64,000 nt of DNA from Protonemura montana (lineage: Eukaryota; Arthropoda; Insecta; Plecoptera; Nemouridae), in the NCBI GenBank assembly GCA_947568835.1, contig OX387608.1, positions 13,740,001-13,804,000 on the forward strand, given 5' to 3'. Positions 1 through 11,651 of the stretch are shown one piece after another. Below the pieces are notes generated by a model that saw only the letters and a program-made list of their open reading frames with translations, did no database searches and was not told the origin of the DNA. Every line of letters starts with the position of its first letter. Within the stretch, counting starts at the first letter, position 1. Made by a program: the position numbers and the translations under genes.

Positions 1-712
1 CGTTTTTGCTATCCTTGTTAACATTCTTATTTATTATTATTTTTCAAACAAGGCTAATAAAAATCTGTTTGCAGAAAGGCGGCGTTGTAAAACGTGTAAG
101 TTTGAAATGTGTTATTAATTGAGATATATTTTTGGCGTCATGCGATTGCCCCTCTGGCACGAGTCCTGTCATTGGGTTCAGTAACCATCTAGTTTTCAAG
201 TCTCTCGATATTCTTGGCGGCTTGCAGAAAATTTCTCGAGTCTGAATTTCTGCAAGGAGCCAATAGAAGGTTGCTCTTAATAAAGTTTGATGTGTACTTA
301 TCATATTTTAGAGCTTTCATCCGCTTAAAGAAGCTTACCAAATAAATTGGTTCATGAGAAAAAAAAAACTAGCAATTTTTTTTGTGTCGTTTCCTGTCCA
401 ATTTTTGTACATCCTGTGTTTTATTCCCCCGAAAAGTTATTTAAAAAATTGTGTTATGCTTAAAATTCACGAAAAAATCAAATCAAATCAAATAAAAACT
501 TTGGGAATTAGCAAACAGTCAACTTTTCAACCAACTTTGCAAAAATTTGTTATTTTTTTCACTATTTACTATTGTTTCCTTTTTTTACCTCATATGAATT
601 CGATTTGCGTTGAAGAAAATTGAGTCAAAAACAAAAATAAAGCAATTATAAAAAGTCAGTGATATCAGTACTGAATAATTGATGTATAGTTTGAAAAAAT
701 GTCGGCACAGCT
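1..712. other. AT-rich non-coding stretch
   Basis: No gene is recognisable here. Short open frames occur on both strands, but they are low-complexity (Lys/Phe/Ile-rich, following the A/T runs) and show no domain. The stretch ends at the telomere-type repeat beginning at 713. Confidence 0.6.
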
Positions 713-755
713 CAACCTAACCTAACCTAACCTAACCTAATCTAACCTAACCTAA
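713..755. repeat. Interstitial telomeric repeat (CCTAA)n, left part
   Basis: About eight CCTAA units run in tandem, with one TCTAA variant at 741-745. On the minus strand this is TTAGG, the ancestral arthropod telomere repeat. Because it lies inside a long contiguous sequence it is interstitial and not a chromosome end. It is separated from the matching array at 1224-1304 by a 5S-derived SINE, which appears to have inserted into one original array. Confidence 0.85.
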
Positions 756-790
<35 letters not shown>

Positions 791-1223
791 TTGTGGTGTT
801 TAACGACGCACTGTTTTGACAACTGGCCCTGCGGCACTGGTCTAATGGCGTCGGTGAATGAGTGGATGATGATGAGGATGATGATGAACCTTACTTAGCC
901 TAGAAGGGAGGAGAGGAAACCCGGTGCTGGCTCGTAGCTTACTCCTGTAGAAGAGCACCAAGAGGACCACCGGCTTAACCTCCCTTCCGGAGGACGGTAC
1001 AACTCGAACAGCAGGATTTCTTCCACAAATCCATACTGTCGAGAGGTTGATAAGCAAGGCGAATGAAGTTGCTGTACTAACTTTCATCCCTCCAACCTCT
1101 CTCCCGAACAGAACTGGTCATGTGTATGATGGTCACCCATTCAAAACCTGACTCAGCGCAGTGTTGCTTAACTTCGGTGATCTCACGAGAACCGGTGTTT
1201 CCAACACGCCAAACCGTTCGGTA
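756..1223 (-). mobile_element. 5S rRNA-derived SINE, full-length copy inside telomeric repeat
   Basis: Read on the minus strand, the element starts at about 1223. Its first ~100 nt follow 5S rRNA closely: GATCACCGAAGTTAAGCAAC lies at 1182-1163, followed by a GGGTGACC block corresponding to the 5S internal control region. Similarity to 5S stops there. A ~320-nt unrelated body follows, ending in GTTAAACACCACAAA and an (AAT)n tail at about 756-795. This is the architecture of 5S-headed SINEs transcribed by RNA polymerase III. The flanks share CCTAA-CCTAA-TCTAA-CCTAA-CCTAA (731-755 and 1224-1248), which looks like a 25-bp target-site duplication. The minus-strand open frame at 842-1087 lies inside the element and is not a gene. 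Confidence 0.82.
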
Positions 1224-1304
1224 CCTAACCTAATCTAACCTAACCTAACCTAACCTAACCTAACCTAACCTAACCTAACCTAACCTAACTTAACCTAACC
1301 TAAC
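1224..1304. repeat. Interstitial telomeric repeat (CCTAA)n, right part
   Basis: About sixteen CCTAA units, including one TCTAA (1234-1238) and one slightly altered unit near 1285-1295. Together with 713-755 this forms an interrupted TTAGG array. The array is short and bounded by unique sequence, so it is an internal relic or an insertion of telomeric sequence and not a functional telomere. Confidence 0.85.
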
Positions 1305-4300
1305 CCCTTGCTTACAGTGAAACTGGCTATAAAATGAAACCTAAAGACATCAACTTCAAACAAAACTTTCATCGTTTCAACCATATTGAAATTATTTACG
1401 AACAAACAATGCCGTCAGCTTTTTTTCAATGTTTCTTTTCTTAAAAGCTTTGAAATATACGACAGAAAATAATCTTAATGAATTTGATCCTAATAATGAT
1501 TGGTTACCTACCTAAAAGAGCAAAGAAACGGTAAAAATATCCTAGTCTGCTCCAAAATTTAATCGTTCATTGATGGTAAGTTATCCAGACTATTTTATTG
1601 ATTTTTGAAAAGAAAAAAAGTTGTGATATGCAAAAGTTTTTGCCATTTTTGGGTTTATTTTTGAATCATGATCATTTTTTGAACTAAATTCGGCAAAATC
1701 CCACTCTCCCATACTGCAGGGCGATAGCTTTAAACTGCACTTTCAACGCTTCAACTAAAGAGCTCCACAACTACTCTACGTCAACGAAGCTGTCTCAGCT
1801 TGAGACCTGTGCCACAAATCGGCCTCCAAAGAAGAAGACACACCGACGTCTTCGTCGCGACGTCTCCTTGGTGTCACGTACTCTGCCCAAGACATGGAAA
1901 CCACACAGTATTCTAGTGTCGACGTTGCTGGAATAGGAAGCCTTAACCCAGTGCTTTTCAGCACCGGAAAAGAGATGTGTACTCAGTTTTCATTCATGGG
2001 ATAGGTACTTTAATCAGTTTTCAATGATTCTATTCCTGATTTTATAAAGATTTGCTTTAAAATTGAGTGAAACCAAGAAATTTCGCTTAATTTGCGAGCT
2101 CTTTTTCCCATTTTAAGTATACACGCATTTTTTTTCTTCAAATCGTCGCATTTTTCTAATGTTTACGACTATAGGGGCTAGTTATGATTGTTTTTGGACT
2201 CATGTCTACTTGATGTAACCTTAGCACTAGTTATATAGTTATAAGGGTCTTTGCAACGATACAATCTGCATTTTCTCTTATGAAATGACCAAATATTAAT
2301 TTTAAAAATATGTATGTTTGTAAAATTATTCTTGTTTTAAACTTAAACTCAAAGTTCTGTCACAATGCTTCCTAACAACAGCATTTAAATGCGTCTGCAA
2401 CAACTAGTCTCTGCCAGTTCATACCCACTCCTTCACAAGCCGCGAAATCATCGACGACCATACCACCTCAACGCACACGCACACACACAAACCAACAGCG
2501 TATTGTTCCCGAGACGTCTCGGACATCGGTACGGCGTACGGCATACGGCGTACGGTGCGAGTGGAGCAAAGTACTGCGGCTATTAAACCGTATATGGCAA
2601 TACGGTGTACGCGACAAGCCAGCATCGTCTGCGCGGTATGCTATTGCCATCGATGACCTATGACCTCTGTAGATGTATGCAATATGCTTTCACATGGAAC
2701 GCGCTGAAGAATCGCGAGCCATCGAGGCTAGATCGTATTGGCTGAGAGTTCTTTGGAATTGGGTCCGCTTTTGAATACATTGTCTTTGAATGATTGATTG
2801 GGAAAAAGTAATTTTGCCGGGGGTGGTCTAGCCATGGACATTCGTCTGACTGTCCTTATTTAAACTCTTCGAAAAGAGCGTGTGACATAAATCTGTATAA
2901 ATCTGTCTAAATTATAGTTATTGTTGAAGAAGCGTTTGTTTTTACAGAGTTTCTCCTCGTGAAAATTGGTTTACTTTTGGGGTCTTGCCAATTTAAGTGT
3001 TGGCAAAATGTTTGTCGTTGATAAAATTGTTTTAAATGTGCATTTTTTCTTTACAATCTACTTCAATTATTGCTGGCTAGCATATTTAAGCGTTTTTTAA
3101 TGAAATTAGATATCTGGCAAAGATGGGTCAGCTGAATTCAGTAAATTAATCTTAGAGCTCAATATGAAGTATAACTGAATTAAAAAATCTGAAAATTTAG
3201 TAAATTTAAATGAACATGCTATTGGAGACTTCCAACGCACTGCACCCTAGCATGGTGAGTTGAATGCGCGATTCTCTTCATAGGTAAGCTTTCTACCATC
3301 GTTAGAGACCATCGTGATTAAATTAATTTTATTAAAATATCTTAGTGGTACATTGTTCATTTGATATAACTTAGTATCAAACTTTCGTAGCTCTCTCAAA
3401 AATAACCAAAAACACGAACAAGCTCTTTTTCAAAGATATTACAAAAAAAAAGCTCCAGGTTCGTTTTGTAACTTCGTCTCACCCCCTTTGAAAATCCGAC
3501 ACAAGGAAGGATGAACCACTCGATCTGCCAGTCCATCATCGTATTGTATCCAAACATTCTCACACCAAAAAATCTGAATCGATTCTCCAACGGGGCGCAC
3601 CAGAACTCACCGAAGCGACAACACATCGATATCACTCTACATAATCAACAAAACCATCCCCTATATAAAAGTCAAACCCCAAAACAGCACGCTTTTTCAC
3701 AAGGGCTCCGTCCAAACACCTAATCTTCAAATCGCCAACAACGCTGAAGACATGAAATCTGCTTAGATATCGGTAGTAAATCAGCAATCAAGTGCCTCAC
3801 GTTCGATTCGCTGGCTTCGAATAGACTCATTCAATTGCATTCACCTTGTTTACCAACAAACGGACAATCAACAGAGTCAGTGGACCAAGACTGTGCCGAA
3901 ACCGAGCGGCTTGGCCGAAGAGATTTATTGGGCCCATTGCTGAGCGGTATAGAATGGAGAGCGTGTGTTGTAGGGTGCTTTATATACTGGCTTTCTGTTG
4001 TTCCGATCGGTATGGGACATCTTGAGTTCCACACAGGAGGAAAATAAAGCGAGATGTTTTTAAAAGTCTCGTATTGGAGTCTATCGTATTTCATTGTTAA
4101 GGGCTGGATTTTATAATAAATACATTTGGTATGTTTCTTTTATAGGCGATAAGTCATTGTATTTGGATTTTAGCATAGATACCTATGTGACTTTTTAAGG
4201 GGCGACCACGACAGTATAAGTGTTTGGAAATCTTATAGGCTTGTTTTTCAAATTTAAACAGATTTCCATCCTACGTTTTACTTCTGTTCCCTTTTGAAAC

Positions 4301-6307
4301 ACTGAAAAAGCCATGGCGATCGTTACTTTTATAATTCACATAAAAAAAAAACGAGTTAGGTATTAACTGTAAAAAAAAAAACCACCAAATTATAGCCACT
4401 CAAAAGCACGTGAAAACAGCTAAACAGAAATTAATAAATTTTCCACATACGACGTTCTACCGGGAACTCTTTGAATTTCAACACTAAATCTGATAAATGA
4501 TTAGTTGCTTCGGGTCGAGAGCGAGATTAATTTTAGCAGCGGCAAGGTGTAATGTTTTAATTCTAGCAGTAGGATACCTACGGTGCTGACACCCTTGGCC
4601 GCTCATCCGGTGTCCATCAGACACTTTAATCATTGTGATTAGCACCGTGCGGCACCCATTTCGTCGGCGTGATGAGCTGAGTCTTTGACGGGGCTTTCTT
4701 AGAGTGGGCATCTTCCGTTCAAAGCCACCATGTTGTTATGAGTCGTGCCAGTCAGAGAAGATATCGTGTCAAAATTATCCATATGCATTCGTTTCCACTG
4801 GCATTTATGGTAAAAATGGCAACTTCGACAGTTTTTACAACATTTTAAGGGTATTTTTAATGTTTTATACTCTCTGTTGTTGCTGAATAAATGAGTTAAA
4901 TTGTTGGTAAGAAAGAAATATGTAAAAATTGTTGTAAATTTGACTATTTTCCAAAGCGCAAATATTTTCACTATGTTTTTACTCGTATAAAAAGTGTCAA
5001 AAGAGCGTTTCTAATCTCTAGAGACTTACTACCGTTAAACATATTTTCTTATATATTTAAAATGTTGTGTAAAATAAGAAATCCAGGATACGATTCAATA
5101 AGCTTGTCTTAGAAGAGAAATTCAGTCAAAAAGTTTTAAAAACTTTGCATACAAGTAGGGTAATTTTTCTATACCTAGATATTAGATATTCGGGGTTAAT
5201 TCTTTGTCTAGACCTAGAACAGCAGTAAGTCTAGTGTATTTTAAGACTAACAATACTTACAAAACGCAAATCCATTCTCCTCCACAGAGTAATACAAATA
5301 GTACAGCTGAAATATTTATTTTTGATTAGGTGTGTTTTTTTTTAATTTGCAAGATATGACGACAGATAGCCACTCTTAACAAAGTAAAGACGCATATCTC
5401 TCCGGCTGGTTTGGTCAACACCCTCTTACCACGTGTGAGAAGTTGTACGAACGTGTCCGCAGCAGTTTTGTCGGAGTGCCATACTTGACAGTAGGGGAGG
5501 ACGTCTGTGGTATATGATTTCAAAGATTTTTGGTGGGATTCGTGATCAAGGCAGATTAATTAATGAGCGGATACCGTGAGCGCTCGTTAAGTGAGTTGAT
5601 GTTGGATGAACTTAATTAATGTGCCGGTATATATATTTTTTTATGAATTTCATTTCAATGTCTATGAAATTGAAAGTAGTTATAAGTGGGTACCATTCAA
5701 CCTTGTCATGGGCTGTATGTACACATGAATATGGGCTATGCGTTATGGCATTTCTTAGATTCAGGAACTTATCATATTCTTCGAGTCAGCTAATTCGCAG
5801 CCAAGTCTTTCCCAATCAAAACAGTGCAGCAGTGACCACACGCATTTGATGAGAAATGAAGTCTCACGGCTCAAAATGCTCAAAGACACGATGACTTATG
5901 AACCATATTCAGCTATTTACAAATTGAACTTCTGCTAGTAAAAAAAACCTAGCTTATTTTCCAAACGCTTGCAGTTTTTGGCTGAAACTAAAAGGGGTTT
6001 GTGAGGTTTTAGGGGTGAGGGTTTGATAGGAAATTAAACGAAGATACTCGTTAAGCTCTGAAAACACCCAAGATTACATAATATAATTTAACAGAGTAAT
6101 ATCATTAATGAAGAGACTTAAACTCCGTTTAGCAAGGGGTGACATGCGAGCCAACTGTAATTTTTAAAAACACTACCAGACATCTTCACTGATGTCTGTC
6201 ATTTTTATTTTCCTCTGAAGCGTTTGTCTTTGATTTGCGATTTGTTCAAATATTGTTTCTACAACTTGTAATCGAGGGAACTATAATGTCGATCTTATAA
6301 ATATTCT
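1305..6307. other. Non-coding stretch, upstream domain
   Basis: No gene can be supported. Around 2465-2570 there is a CA-rich run followed by GTACGGC-like short repeats, which produce several overlapping short open frames without any recognisable domain. The rest is AT-rich single-copy-looking sequence with homopolymer runs. I found no tRNA, rRNA or conserved exon. Confidence 0.5.
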
Positions 6308-6402
6308 GCCACTAAAATCATAACTGAAATTTCATCCACGAGTTGGTAGCAATGTTGAGTGACAATCCGTAATCTGGTATCTTCTCTCACGGGCTAGACT
6401 GT
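6308..6402 (+). repeat. ~95-bp dispersed repeat (family 4), copy 1
   Basis: This segment starts with CCACTAAAATCATAA and ends with a TCTTCTCTCACGGGCTAGAC-like block. Two other places in the window share the same order of blocks (42368-42458 and 59437-59527). It has no coding potential. It may be the end of a longer transposable element whose remainder I cannot define. Confidence 0.5.
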
Positions 6403-8496
6403 AGGTTACTTAAAAACCATAAATACAAACGTTTTTAACGCTACGGCATTAAATCCTATTCCAAAACAAACATCAATAAATTTGACAAAGATAACGACCA
6501 CCAACCGAAAACAACCATTTCAAATTAGAACTCCTGTCAAACTAAAAATCACATAACTATTCCACATCCAAGATCGCAGATAACCCGGTGAGCACAGCCG
6601 TACTAAACACCACCAAATAACGTCCATTACCACCAACCTAAGCGACCCGGGCGAAAAACAACAAACAAACCTGCCAACATAACCACGTACCTCTCCCGTA
6701 ATCTCACCGCGACTCGCGATACCCAACATGATTCCCCGCTTTACGAACAAACGACCGACAAGTTTTTTTTTGTTATTGTCTCTCTCTCGACTTCTTTGCC
6801 TTTGTTTTGTTGTCGCCAGTACCCGAAAAGCTCTTCTAGTTTATTAGTCATTTGCTGGTGTTATGTAGAGTGGTCCTGGACCACATGGAACCTTCGAAAG
6901 CGGCGGCGTACAAGTTTGTGGTTTTTTTTTTTTTTAGGTATGGACCGGAATGATAGATCTTAGTGTTGTGATGCGGATACCTTTGATTTAAATGCGACAT
7001 GGGTTTAAGAATGACATTTTTTTTTCTCTGATATGGATAGAGCATCTTTAGATGTTGAATGGTGAAGGTAGATTTGAAACGGCAACGAAAAGTTTTCGCG
7101 TCTAAAAGTGCTAGGAACTGTTTTTTAGAGTAAAAACCTCGTCAATCAAGTATGTACCAACACTTAACCCTATTTAATCATGATTTTAATTGAACGTCCC
7201 GGATAAATCTAATTTCACGCATAAAATATTTGACTTTTGAACTATAATGCACTAAAAATTGCAAAAAGAATCTATCAAAAATCTCTCTCGTTTCATTTTT
7301 TATGTGTTTTTTTTTTTAGAACGAAAGAAATTTTATAATTTGGCTAAATCAATTTCCTACGATCGCGCGCATAAATAATCTTTCGATAACATAATTACGC
7401 CGTCACAGCGGCATCTGAAATTAAATTAGACTGCTTGATTCTATAATAGCACACGATATCGAGCCATCCTCTCATATATATCTCGCCGAAATCGTACCGA
7501 TCCGATCTCGATCGGCCATCAACGCAGCACCATAGAGACCCCTATTTTATAAATCTCCTGCTATACTCAACTAATCATCATAATTTCAATCTTCCTATTA
7601 AGTCAAATTGAATAAAATATGACACATCGTTACCGAGCACGGAGTATCGATAAAAAAAATAAATAACAACTACGATACCTCGTTTTCCCCTCCGTTCATG
7701 TATATAAACCTACCACATGGAGGAGATATACCGTTCAAATATGATAATCATATGTTCGGAGGCCCGATACACGATAGCGGGCCGCTCTTGCGAGATGTTA
7801 AGACTCACAATAGCGTGAGAAATGATGGTTACTTTTTTTTTTTTCGAAGAGAGAGAGAATTGATTTTCGGGCATAGCGCTCCAAATCACGACTTTGCCTC
7901 GAATGAATTCGATGGGAAACGACGACCGAAATCTACATCAACATCACATGCACATCGAATTCGTCTAAAATGTTAATTGTTATCAATTATCCAAGAAAAC
8001 GTTTCTCGTTAAGATGATATATTCCAACATTCTTATTAGTACGAAAAAAAAAAATTAAAAAAAAACCGAACACACGACGAGGCGAAAATTGTTTTTAAAT
8101 TTCGATTGATCTATGGTACACATTACTCGGAAATTAGTAGACATAACAAGTTAAATAGAAAAGAAAATATTTATTTAATTTGTTTTCAGTCTGGTTCATG
8201 ATTATAATGAAGCAGCGTTGAGTGAGAGGCATCGAGAGACCGTCTAGAGGAGAAGGCCTAAAGTCTGCACGCGAGGCCGTTGTGGCGGGGGCGGTTTGCT
8301 CCGGTAATAATTGCCAGGAGGTTGTTTCGGAATAATGCTTTTACAAAAATTGAAGAAATATTATTGCTAACATTTTGATAGCATCGTCCTGACGAGTCCT
8401 GAAGGCGGCGCATCAGTGAGGACGAAATGTTGACACAGACCAAAAATCTGTTTAACGGAACACTATCTTGAAAACAGATCCTGTGTTTTACGATAA
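6403..8496. other. Non-coding stretch with A/T homopolymers
   Basis: No gene is supported. The stretch holds poly-T and poly-A runs (for example 6918-6935, 7306-7318 and 8043-8065). A 92-codon open frame at 7698-7976 has no domain and mixed low-complexity content, so I do not call it. Confidence 0.5.
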
Positions 8497-8662
8497 ACCT
8501 AATATAGTCTAGAGGGGAGGTGAGAAAAACCAGTGCTAGTACTTAGCCTACTTAAGTCAAAGTGCGCCAAGGGGACCACCGGCTTAACTTCCCTTCCGAA
8601 GGACGGTTCAACGTGAATAACATGATTCCACCACAAATCCATGCTTTCGAGAGGTTCAATTA
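8497..8662 (-). mobile_element. 5S-derived SINE, internal fragment
   Basis: Only the body of the element is present. The fragment corresponds to about 895-1050 of the full-length copy: it contains the CCACCGGCTTAACTTCCCTT block, the following GAAGGACGG, and the CACAAATCCATGCT...CGAGAGGTT block. Both the 5S head and the tail are missing. Confidence 0.72.
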
Positions 8663-11320
8663 AAAGGTGAGTTTATAACTCTGCAAGATGTCACTACGTT
8701 GCCCTGAACTACGCAAATATTTCTATTAAAAAAATACTTTAGAATAAAGCTCTGAACTGGAACTGTTGGGATTTGTCTAATTTTTCTCGTACAAAATTTA
8801 GTTTTGAGGGCTTTTTAATTTTTAAGTCTTTTCACCGGTTGTATTTTCTAATTGTTGACCATATACTACCCGCCTGAACACACTGTCATAGGGAATTGCA
8901 GGACGTTTCATTAGATTAACGATTGGTTGAGGCACTATAACGAACTTTCCGGACCCAGAGCTCCACATTGTTATTGGTGCATATGACAACCCGATTAGAG
9001 TGGGTGTTGTGCAAATTGTTGTCTACAGCTCTTTAATTGAGGTGTCCAAGTCAGTGATTATCGGGCCTGTCAGCGATGTCTATTTGTTTTTAATTGGCCG
9101 AATTCGATTTGCAAGATTGCGTGCCGGCCTCAAAATATAAATCAAATTGTAACCTATTACGTTTCAGTAATCTTTTTTAGTTCGATGATATACCCTTACA
9201 TAGTTTGAACATGTTCCCATTCTTATGCTTTGATAAAAGATTACATGAATAATTGAATACCATGATTAGGTATATGTGACTCGAAACAAATGGAAATCGG
9301 TATTTTTTTTATCGGTGTGGCCTGATTATCATTATTTTACTCTTAAAATGACATTTTCTTAAATTTTGTACTAAATTTATTCATGCTTTTCAAAAATAAT
9401 ACTTGGTTAAATTTGTTTTATAGGTGTCTAGCAAAGTTCTGACAAACGAGAAACAATTCAATATATTGATATCCAAAATCTAAAATCAATTAAATCTATC
9501 ATAGTGAAAATGCATTGTCAAAACTGAAAATAATCTAACGGATTCCAAAAAGTATAATCATGGCATGAAGTGAATAATGGGTTGGACGCACTAAAGAAAT
9601 GTGTGTAGCATTAACGTGGAGACTTCAATGCACTACCCAGGAAAAATGCCAGATATGTCTTAATTCTCATGTGAGCCAGAAAGGTCGTTTGCAATTTCTG
9701 AAATTTTGGCTTAGGGAACTTTTATTTAAGCTCTAATAAGAAGCTTGGCTTCGCTGAACCTACTCCACGTAGAAGAAAAATAGGATTTGAAAAAAATAGC
9801 AATTAACCCACACACCAGCCACCGAAGAAACCAAACATTTTCGTCCACAACGTCCAAAATTGTACGACTTTGTTGAAGAAATCGCCTTGAAATGAACGGG
9901 AACTGGAAGACACGAGTAGAAACTGACATCATAAATAATATCTAACCACCTCTAGTGTTTTACCCTCTAAAAAGGCCCAAATTTTCTTCTCCAAAATTGC
10001 ATCCTCTTCGAAGAAATCGCCTCGAATCACGAGTAGAATGACTATCAAAAACACTCCTAAAGTCTTCAGAAAAGCCGGCAACCATATGAGATCCCACCGC
10101 ATACACCGACTTCATTTTCCCCGAGACACAAAAGCCCATATCGCATGTGTATGAGTCCTCTACAGAAACAATAAAACAATCCCGCAAACACCGCGCAATT
10201 ACCCTGCATTGCGCCGCGCGGAAAAGTGCTCATTTACTGCGCCGGCATACTTGAGCGGCGATATAAAGGTGCATCAAATCACACACACGGAGGAGCATTA
10301 TAGAGGTACCGAATGACCCCGGTGCGAACTCGTACCACGTATACCTACTACTTCAAACGCGAACAAATAACCATAAAACACATACACATACATGCACATA
10401 CACAGGTACACACCGTCAATTAAAATCCATTTAACTTTCACGCCAAATGCCAGTGCGGATGCGTTTTGTTCTTACGGGACAAAACCAATCGATGGGATTG
10501 ATGTGAAAGATGGCTTGATACGTGCTAAGTTATACTGCTTGGCTGCTAACGCTGTTAGATTCGGCACCGATTTCCATTTCAGCCTCTTAAGTTACGAAGT
10601 TAATTATGAAGAACGATAGCCCAAAATTGTATGAAAAGTCACAGAACTTGGTTGTGAACGGGATGTGAAAGACATGATTCAAATATTTTTGGACAACCCC
10701 TATTAAAAAAAGTCTTTAAAAAAAAAATAAGTTTTGAAATTTCCTGAAACTGGATGAAAAATCCCGATCAAAAAGTAATCACCACACCTTCGGAGCGATT
10801 TTGAAATGAAACACAACTTTTTCAGTAATCTCTCAAGCTCTCTCAAGCTCTCGCAAGATAGCGAATCGTTGAGCTGCTACTTTGGACTCCATTCATCCAA
10901 TATTGATATCAAAATGAGCCATCGAGTGATGGTGCAACTCCTAATTACTTAGTACGAAGGTGTATATAATGGTGAACTCGAGGGACTGATTTCCTAGTTA
11001 CCGACACAGACAGATTATATTTTGTGTGCCGAGTAGATAGTCGAGTGTGTGCGATTTTATTGCTTGCCCATGAGCTTTCACCGATGTGTGCGAGACTCAA
11101 CTACCGACTTTTATTACACACTTTGAACTTTAGGGTCAAATTGTGTGACGGAGGCGAAGGAGCTTTCTTACAAAAGATCTTGGAACGTAGATGAGTCTAG
11201 AAGGGATCATCAATTTTGCTAATCGATCTCGCCAAAGATAGATTTGCCTAAAAATGTAAATTCAATTTTGTATTTTCACTTGATAATGCTATGAAAGGAG
11301 AAATATGCATAAAAACTGCG
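8663..11320. other. Non-coding stretch
   Basis: No gene, RNA or transposon fragment is recognisable. A CA-rich run lies at about 10377-10412. Short open frames on both strands (for example 10392-10619 and 9960-10187) have no family resemblance and no splice context that I trust. Confidence 0.5.
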
Positions 11321-11651
11321 TGAAATCTGATGTAAATTGCAAACGGTTGCAATGCGCGGGGTATTTTTATTATTAGGAACACTAATAACATCTAAAAATT
11401 GATGTCAAAATGGGAACTCGAATCCCGATCTCCACCTGTCGCGGGTGGAGATCGGGGTTCGAGTTCCCGTTCGGGTATCTATTTTTGAGAGGTTATTAGT
11501 GTTCCTAATAATGAATTGCACAAAAACTCTTCTCTGTCCGAATTTCAGGAAAATAAGTCTCCACGAACCTTGTTTACTTAAACCAATAAAGATACTAAAA
11601 TACCCCGCGCATTGCAAGCGTTTGCAATTTAAATAAGATTTCATCCTAATA
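11321..11651. mobile_element. Composite tRNA-like/inverted-repeat element, palindromic double copy
   Basis: The two ends are inverted copies of each other: GAAATCTGATGTAAATTGCA with the GCGCGGGGTATTT block at left, and its complement (ACCCCGCGCATTGCAAGCG, then AATAAGATTTCATCC) at right. The centre (11410-11480) is also inverted: the tRNA-like 3' half (box B type GGTTCGAGTTCCC and its complement) appears twice, head to head, about the axis near 11441. The other copies carry one full tRNA-like domain here, so this copy looks like an inverted dimer that lost the 5' halves. An extra ~80 bp lies between 11513 and 11596. Open frames in both strands here are by-products of the palindrome. Confidence 0.7.

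Noticed and set aside
1110-1223. A 5S rRNA gene
   Set aside because: Only the first ~100 nt resemble 5S. The 3' part that should pair with the 5' end is replaced by the SINE body, and the same chimera recurs elsewhere.
713-1304. A chromosome end (true telomere)
   Set aside because: Unique sequence continues on both sides, and the array is only some 24 units long and interrupted by a SINE.
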